From Chryseobacterium sp. OV279 (GTDB taxonomy: Bacteria; Bacteroidota; Bacteroidia; Flavobacteriales; Weeksellaceae): a stretch of 64,000 bases of DNA. The stretch is taken from NCBI RefSeq assembly GCF_900128945.1, contig NZ_FQUD01000004.1, forward strand, positions 186,001 to 250,000, given 5' to 3'. The translations under genes were made by a program, and so were the position numbers. The notes below the pieces were generated by a model. It did not search any database. It saw only the letters and a list, made by a program, of their open reading frames with translations, and had not been told where the DNA came from. Positions 59,379 to 64,000 of the stretch are shown here, piece by piece (the first letter of the stretch is position 1; each line of letters opens with the position of its first letter).

Positions 59379-60908
59379 ATGATGAGTAACTCTTTATATC
59401 CCATATTCTTAAAGCTCGAGGAATTATCTCTGCTGATCATTGGCGGCGGAAACATTGCTCTGGAAAAACTGCAGTCTGTTTTGGCTAATTCTCCCAAGGC
59501 ACGTATTAAACTGGTTGCAAAAGAAATCAATAATCAGGTTAAAGATCTGAAGCTGAATTATCCCAATCTTACCCTGCATGAAAGATCGTACACAGATAAT
59601 GATTTTAACAGCGCTGATATTGCTATCGTAGCCGTTAATGATATTATTCTGGCTGAGCAGATCCGCAGCAGGGCTCATCAGAATAATACATTGGTGAATA
59701 TTGCTGATAAACCGGGCTTGTGCGATTTCTATCTGGGTTCTATCGTCAGAAAAGGAGATCTTAAAATTGCCGTTTCAACCAATGGAAAATCTCCAACGGT
59801 GGCTAAACGGTTACGCGAAATCTTAACAGAAACCATTCCCGATGAAGATATGGAGGGATTGCTGGATAATATGCAGAACATCCGGAATCAGTTAAAAGGA
59901 GATTTTACCTACAAAGTCAAAGAACTGAACCGGCTGACCACGGATTATTTAGGTGAAAAAACCATTCAGCCTGAAGAAACAAAACTAGAGATGGAAAAAC
60001 TGATTCAGATCACGAAAACAGCACAGAGAAGAGCGAATATTTATCTCGGTATAATAGGCGTTTTCACTCTTGTTGCGGTATTAGCTTTAATCATTTATCA
60101 GTTCAATCTGTCCGGAGATATTCAGGATTTCCTGAGTAAAGACGGGCATATTTTTTACTGGATGCTGCTGGCCGGTTTTCTGGCTGAGGTGGTTGCCGGA
60201 TCTATGGGAATGGGATACGGAGTGATCTGTACCACCATTCTTTTGATGCTGAATGTTCCGCCGCCGGTGGTAAGTGCAAGTATTCATTCTGCAGAGTCAT
60301 TTACATCAGCTGCTGGAAGTATCAGCCATTACAAATTAGGAAATGTCAACAAAAAAATGGTCTGGATTCTTTTTCCTGTGGCGGCTGTGGGCGCTTTTAT
60401 TGGGGCGTTTGCACTGTCTCATTTCGGAGAGAAATATGCTCACATTGTAAAGCCAGTCATCGCGTGCTATACCTTGTATTTAGGGATCAATATTCTTAGA
60501 AATGCGTTTAAAGGAAAGGATAAAAGAACAGGAAAAATGATACGGAAAAAGAGGACCAATCTCAGAGTATTGGGATTGGTTGGTGGATTTATTGATTCTT
60601 TTGCAGGAGGCGGTTGGGGGCCATTAGTTACCGGAACTTTGATCAAAGAGGGGAGAACGCCGCGTTATGTAGTGGGAAGTTCGACGCTGGCTAAGTTTTT
60701 ACTGACCGTTGTAAGTGCTTTAACCTTTATTTTCACCATCGGAATCCATCACTGGAACATTGTGCTGGGTCTTCTTCTGGGAGGCGTTTTTACGGCACCT
60801 TTTTCAGCGATGTTTACGTCACGGCTTCCGGCTAAGAAAATGTTTGCCGTGGTAGGGGTCGTGGTGATTGTTATGAGTCTGATTACGATTGTAAAATCAT
60901 TAGCATAA
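59379..60908 (+). CDS. Fusion of Met8-type siroheme enzyme and TauE/SafE permease
   Basis: The 509-residue protein has an N-terminal Met8/CysG domain (LLIIGGGNIALEKLQSVL, NAD-binding; YLGSIVRKGDLKIAVSTNGK) expected to oxidise precorrin-2 and chelate iron, followed from about residue 220 by a TauE/SafE-type permease with some eight membrane helices (LAGFLAEVVAGSMGMGYGV; VGGFIDSFAGGGWGP). One half makes sirohydrochlorin or sirohaem, the other may export sulfite or import sulfur compounds. It begins 2 bases after the receptor stop. Such a fusion appears to be a feature of Flavobacteriia. Confidence 0.85.
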   Translation: MMSNSLYPIFLKLEELSLLIIGGGNIALEKLQSVLANSPKARIKLVAKEINNQVKDLKLNYPNLTLHERSYTDNDFNSADIAIVAVNDIILAEQIRSRAHQNNTLVNIADKPGLCDFYLGSIVRKGDLKIAVSTNGKSPTVAKRLREILTETIPDEDMEGLLDNMQNIRNQLKGDFTYKVKELNRLTTDYLGEKTIQPEETKLEMEKLIQITKTAQRRANIYLGIIGVFTLVAVLALIIYQFNLSGDIQDFLSKDGHIFYWMLLAGFLAEVVAGSMGMGYGVICTTILLMLNVPPPVVSASIHSAESFTSAAGSISHYKLGNVNKKMVWILFPVAAVGAFIGAFALSHFGEKYAHIVKPVIACYTLYLGINILRNAFKGKDKRTGKMIRKKRTNLRVLGLVGGFIDSFAGGGWGPLVTGTLIKEGRTPRYVVGSSTLAKFLLTVVSALTFIFTIGIHHWNIVLGLLLGGVFTAPFSAMFTSRLPAKKMFAVVGVVVIVMSLITIVKSLA

Positions 60909-60969
60909 CCGGTCCTTATTGAATTTAGATTCGGACTCATCAGGGATTTTAAATAGTAAGCGGTTTATG

Positions 60970-61041
60970 AGGCATCACCTGTCTGTTTATAAGTTTCCAA
61001 ATAGGATATTAGTATTTGAAAATCAACATAGTGTGATGCCT
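60970..61041. repeat. Inverted repeat at the end of the sulfur operon
   Basis: AGGCATCAC (60970-60978) and GTGATGCCT (61033-61041) are perfect 9-base arms around 54 bases, followed by a T-rich run (TTTGTTTTT). It lies between the last sulfur gene and the convergent condensation-like gene and may end transcription from the left. Confidence 0.5.
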
Positions 61042-61092
61042 TTTGTTTTTGACAGAGCGGACTTCATAATCAAGTATGATCATTCGCCGCAA

Positions 61093-62418
61093 CTAAGATT
61101 TTACGCTTAATTCCGGTCTGTCCTGAGTTTTTAAACATATGTTTAAGCATTTCCGGAAGTTCTCTGCAAAATCTTCAGCAATCTGCTTCATCGTCTGTTC
61201 ACTGATTTTTGACGTATTAAATCTCCAGTTGATATAGACCAGGCCATCAGATTTTGACATAAAAAATAAAGGTTCCAGTTCAAGGAAGATTAAATCAATA
61301 TTTTCAAATGTCTTCAGTTTTTCCTCTTCACAGGTGAATTGATCTACGATTGATAAATTAATGAACGATTTGCAGACGGTCCTGAAAAATTTTTTCTCAT
61401 CCCAATTCAATAAAGCATAATTAAAAATGAGATGTTTGGATACGGTCATAAACGAATTGGTTGTGGCCAGTATATGATCATAATTCAAGGCTTTATCTTC
61501 GGCAGGATAAAAACATTCTCCAGAGTATTCTCCAATACTGTTCATTGAAAAGACATCATTTTTCCCCGAAACCAGAAGCCCTATTAAAGATTTTCCCTGA
61601 TACGCGTAGACTGTTTTAGAAAAAGCCAGCATAAATATACTGATCCAGCTTACTTTTATTTTCTGCATGGCAGACTGTACGTCCTGAAACTGATCTATAA
61701 AAAAGCTGTCATGATAAGATTTCCCCTGTCTGGAATATTCATCTGTAGGTGTGTAATAAAATGCGTGTACCAACGATGATATTTTCTCACCATAGCTTTG
61801 GGAATTAAAAAGGCTAAAGTCTATAGGGGAGATGATAGAGTCATCATATTCTGAAAGAACATTTTTCCAGTATTTGTAGTTGTCTTCCAGGGATTTGAAT
61901 AATTTATTATTTCTTTTAACAGCATATTCTCCGAAATTGTAAACCTCCGTAACTTCTGCTCCATTATAGAAACTGATAAAGTCATTTTTTATTTTCTGCA
62001 GACCATTGGCATCACAAAGCATATGATGGGCAAAGATTTTGAAGATAATGAACTCATCATTTTTATAGAGATGGTAATAGATAAGAGGCACATTATGAAT
62101 GTCTAAAGACTGATTGATGATCCTTAACGGGTGAAAGTAGTCATTAGGATTTTTAACGGGACTGCTTTCCGGAATTTCTTTAAAATAACCATCCGTATTT
62201 TTTGCGGTATCTTCAAAATAAAGCATATCATCCCTCAAAATAAACTGACAGTTCAGCAGGCTGTATTTTTTGTGAAGCTTAGCGATAGACGTGTTTATTT
62301 TATTCAGATCTGCTTTTCTGAAATGTACATCCACTTCCAGAAAAATATTTCCCTGTGCTCTGTAACGGTAAAAATCTTTTATCTGCCGGATAAAAGGATA
62401 ATGATAGGTTGATTCCAT
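61093..62418 (-). CDS. Stand-alone condensation-domain-like protein
   Basis: The 441-residue protein resembles NRPS condensation/PapA-type acyltransferases: the active-site motif FKIFAHHMLCDANGLQ (HHxxxD, H131-H132 and D136, canonical G replaced by A) and a second subdomain (about residues 230-430). It has no adenylation or carrier domain, so it would act on a separate carrier or ester. Its neighbours upstream on the strand are a small unknown gene, a DUF6734-type gene and an ABC transporter, suggesting a peptide or lipid-modified product. The gene begins 4 bases after the stop of the next gene upstream. Confidence 0.72.
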   Translation of the reverse strand: MESTYHYPFIRQIKDFYRYRAQGNIFLEVDVHFRKADLNKINTSIAKLHKKYSLLNCQFILRDDMLYFEDTAKNTDGYFKEIPESSPVKNPNDYFHPLRIINQSLDIHNVPLIYYHLYKNDEFIIFKIFAHHMLCDANGLQKIKNDFISFYNGAEVTEVYNFGEYAVKRNNKLFKSLEDNYKYWKNVLSEYDDSIISPIDFSLFNSQSYGEKISSLVHAFYYTPTDEYSRQGKSYHDSFFIDQFQDVQSAMQKIKVSWISIFMLAFSKTVYAYQGKSLIGLLVSGKNDVFSMNSIGEYSGECFYPAEDKALNYDHILATTNSFMTVSKHLIFNYALLNWDEKKFFRTVCKSFINLSIVDQFTCEEEKLKTFENIDLIFLELEPLFFMSKSDGLVYINWRFNTSKISEQTMKQIAEDFAENFRKCLNICLKTQDRPELSVKS

Positions 62419-62422
62419 TTCG

Positions 62423-62950
62423 TTAATTAATTATAGGGGTTATTAGAAAAAATGATAAAAATCTTTTTAAGATATATTCATAAAAACCTTCCCAGTATTC
62501 CTGGTGCTCAATACCATTTTTTTTGATGCTTTTTTCTATTAAATCAGAACCGGAAAACGATGCGGGTAATGAATGAAACTGAGTAAAAAACCGTCTTTCA
62601 TACGTAAGATAAAGCGGAAGAATCTTGGGTTCGGCAAAAGCAATAAATTTCGGGATTAAAGCGATTGATTTTTCAGTTCTCTCACTATTGTAGGTATATT
62701 CACTGTTGAATACAACCACAAAAGGATTGCACTGAAATTTTACATTCAAAAAATCTTTTTTAGACAGATGAAGGATACGGTTGGCTTCTGAAAGATGATC
62801 TTTCTCAAATGACAAGAGCTCATCACCGGTGAGAGGTTTCATATGACTCCTGATTTCATCTTCCATTTTCATAATCTCCTTTTCTATGGATGAATCAGAG
62901 ACGTTATTTTTAGTCCAGGCGGTCTTTATTTCATTACACAGTAGTTTCAT
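62423..62950 (-). CDS. Unknown protein in the right-edge cluster
   Basis: The 175-residue protein has no signal peptide and a mixed charged/hydrophobic sequence with two helices at the start (SIEKEIMKMEDEIRSHM) and a hydrophobic end (FYEYILKRFLSFFLITPIIN). I recognise no domain. It overlaps the DUF6734-type gene by 17 bases and precedes the condensation-like gene by 4, so it is in the same operon. Confidence 0.65.
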   Translation of the reverse strand: MKLLCNEIKTAWTKNNVSDSSIEKEIMKMEDEIRSHMKPLTGDELLSFEKDHLSEANRILHLSKKDFLNVKFQCNPFVVVFNSEYTYNSERTEKSIALIPKFIAFAEPKILPLYLTYERRFFTQFHSLPASFSGSDLIEKSIKKNGIEHQEYWEGFYEYILKRFLSFFLITPIIN

Positions 62951-63830
62951 ATGCGTTATATTTTTTGATTATTTTATCATAATACTCAGGGAATTCCTGC
63001 CACAGTGTTTCGGCTACCAGGCACATATTATGGGCTTCTTTTTTATGATCTCCTATCAGATGGATGAATAGAATGTTCTGTTTGTCATGAAAATCGAGCA
63101 GGCTGTTAAAATTATCCAAAGGCGTGTCCGATATAGGTAATAAAGTTTTCACTTCAATCCCTTTTTGATGGGCCATACAGGAAAACAGATACTGTTCAAA
63201 GATGCATGGGAAACAGATATTTTCACCTTTCAGATCGTTTAGAATATCTAGATTTTTATCAATAAACTGAAAGGCAGTCCGACAGAAATCCTGAAAAAAA
63301 GCGATATCATTTCCTCCTATAATTCCTGCATTATATTGAGATCCGTCTTTTAGCATTTCCGAATCGGTATCAAGGACTTCCGGAAGAAAAGCCAGCTGTT
63401 TTTTAAGTTTTTTGAGATTATATTTATGATGCCCGTTATTCCGCTCAAAAGATTGGGCAACGATAGGTGCATTGTGAAAATCATCAAGAGGCTTGCAGAT
63501 AAAAGCATCATTATCTACATGAAAAAAAGGTTCATTCTGTAAGGAATATGTATAAATTTTCCCGAGTGCCCAAAGATGGCTGTATTCTCCGTATTTTTCC
63601 GTAAGATCATCGAGGCATACGTGAACTTTTGTGTACGGTAATTCCAGCAGATCGATAAGCAGTTCTTTTCCAACGTTATCCGTATACAGCTCTACCTGAT
63701 CGTAGAATTTTTTTGCTCTCAGAACACTAAGGGCAAATGTCATATACTTGTTGAGATTGAGTTTAATAAATTCTCTCTGATTTCTGGTAGAGAGGTCAGG
63801 ATGTGACCAGTAGCTTTGTATTATTTTCAT
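62934..63830 (-). CDS. DUF6734-like protein (glycosyltransferase-like)
   Basis: The 298-residue protein has a nucleotide-diphosphosugar-type pattern: YWSHPDLSTRNQREFIKLNL at the start, KKFYDQVELYTDNVGKELL, then EPFFHVDNDAFICKPLDDF with a D-x-D-like DND for metal, and QYNAGIIGGNDIAFFQDFCR. This matches my memory of DUF6734, which occurs next to peptide-like genes in Bacteroidetes. It likely transfers a sugar to a peptide or lipid. It overlaps the ABC transporter end by 35 bases. Confidence 0.68.
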   Translation of the reverse strand: MKIIQSYWSHPDLSTRNQREFIKLNLNKYMTFALSVLRAKKFYDQVELYTDNVGKELLIDLLELPYTKVHVCLDDLTEKYGEYSHLWALGKIYTYSLQNEPFFHVDNDAFICKPLDDFHNAPIVAQSFERNNGHHKYNLKKLKKQLAFLPEVLDTDSEMLKDGSQYNAGIIGGNDIAFFQDFCRTAFQFIDKNLDILNDLKGENICFPCIFEQYLFSCMAHQKGIEVKTLLPISDTPLDNFNSLLDFHDKQNILFIHLIGDHKKEAHNMCLVAETLWQEFPEYYDKIIKKYNAYETTV

Positions 63831-64000
63831 GGGTTATTTTTTCAAAATCTATTATTTCATCACAAAACTCATTCAGATTATTTCTGTGTGAAATAATCAT
63901 CAGTATAGCATGCGGCAGTTTTTCTCTTATACTTTGAATGATGCTGTATTCCAAATTGATATCCAGGGATGCGGTAGCTTCATCAAAAATGATGATATCC
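63796..64000 (-). CDS. ABC transporter ATP-binding protein, C-terminal fragment (cut by window edge)
   Basis: The minus strand carries the last 67 codons of an ABC ATPase: Walker B plus the D-loop DIIIFDEATASLDI, and the H-loop IISHRNNLNEFCDEI, then a short tail ending in TGA 63796-63798. The transmembrane part, and any C39 peptidase domain, would lie beyond the window. The gene's end overlaps the DUF6734-type start by 35 bases. It is probably the exporter for the cluster's product. Confidence 0.8.
   Translation of the reverse strand, partial: DIIIFDEATASLDINLEYSIIQSIREKLPHAILMIISHRNNLNEFCDEIIDFEKITHENNTKLLVTS

Noticed and set aside
60919..61110. 63-residue plus-strand frame after the Met8/TauE gene
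   Set aside because: TTG start, no recognisable domain, and it spans an inverted repeat and the end of the convergent gene.
1..64000. Insertion sequences, prophage, integrase or attachment sites
   Set aside because: No transposase, integrase or phage-like gene was seen among the coding frames on either strand.

Overview
The window reads as chromosome of a Flavobacteriia bacterium close to Chryseobacterium or a related Weeksellaceae genus (inference from protein flavour, not from a search). Supporting signs: A+T-rich intergenic DNA, promoters of the Bacteroidetes type (TTG, about 19-21 bases, TAnnTTTG), few Shine-Dalgarno sequences, Bacteroidetes-specific families (DUF4254-, DUF6268-, DUF6734-, YARHG- and DUF2306-type proteins), a TonB-dependent receptor with a carboxypeptidase-like N-domain, and short GG-leader bacteriocin-like peptides with the leader KLTKKELKxIxGG. 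I see no rRNA, prophage, insertion sequence or CRISPR array.

Layout. 1-2.3 kb: DUF4254-type fragment and two glycosyltransferases. 2.34-2.53 kb: two identical tRNA-Val(UAC) genes with their own promoter and terminator. 2.6-12 kb: housekeeping (folC, a TolC-like protein, SprT-like protein, mannose-1-phosphate guanylyltransferase, a GNAT enzyme, bcp, nth, DinB-like protein, DUF885 lipoprotein) and a small frameshifted gene. 12.2-15 kb: ExbB-ExbD-TonB-like energy transduction. 15-25.4 kb: a four-helix-bundle gene inside heptamer repeats, SpmAB fusion, SGNH hydrolase, accD, fbaA, nadK, CBS protein, rRNA/tRNA methyltransferase, bestrophin. 25.4-30.2 kb: inverted-repeat element, JmjC-like protein, GNAT, mutS. 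30.2-30.5 kb: two GG-leader peptides. 30.8-46.7 kb: thioredoxin-like proteins, small TonB-C-like proteins, HI0933-type flavoprotein, thioesterase, thiL, AraC regulator and MFS pump, LytS/LytTR two-component pair, outer-membrane barrel, a Cys-rich peptide, pepT. 46.8-60.9 kb: one long assimilatory sulfur operon. 61.1-64 kb: the edge of a peptide or natural-product type cluster.

The sulfur block is the clearest integrated system. An Rrf2 regulator gene is followed by a near-perfect palindrome overlapping the -33 element of the cysH promoter. Then come cysH (iron-sulfur APS-reductase type), cysD, cysN, serine acetyltransferase, cysteine synthase, uroporphyrinogen-III methyltransferase, cysJ, cysI, a 33-codon Cys-rich reading frame (MCVCC), a TonB-dependent receptor and a fusion of a Met8-type siroheme enzyme with a TauE-type permease. 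Together they cover sulfate activation, reduction, siroheme cofactor supply, cysteine synthesis and probable import/export of a sulfur compound.

The most unusual signals are: intergenic arrays with a strict 7-base period at about ten loci, several built as inverted arms; orphan GG-leader peptides (30.2-30.5 kb and 44.5 kb); the right-edge cluster (ABC transporter end, DUF6734-type protein, unknown protein, stand-alone condensation-like protein); the Cys-rich leader-like frame in the sulfur operon; and an orphan promoter plus hairpin that may encode a small RNA near 22.6 kb.
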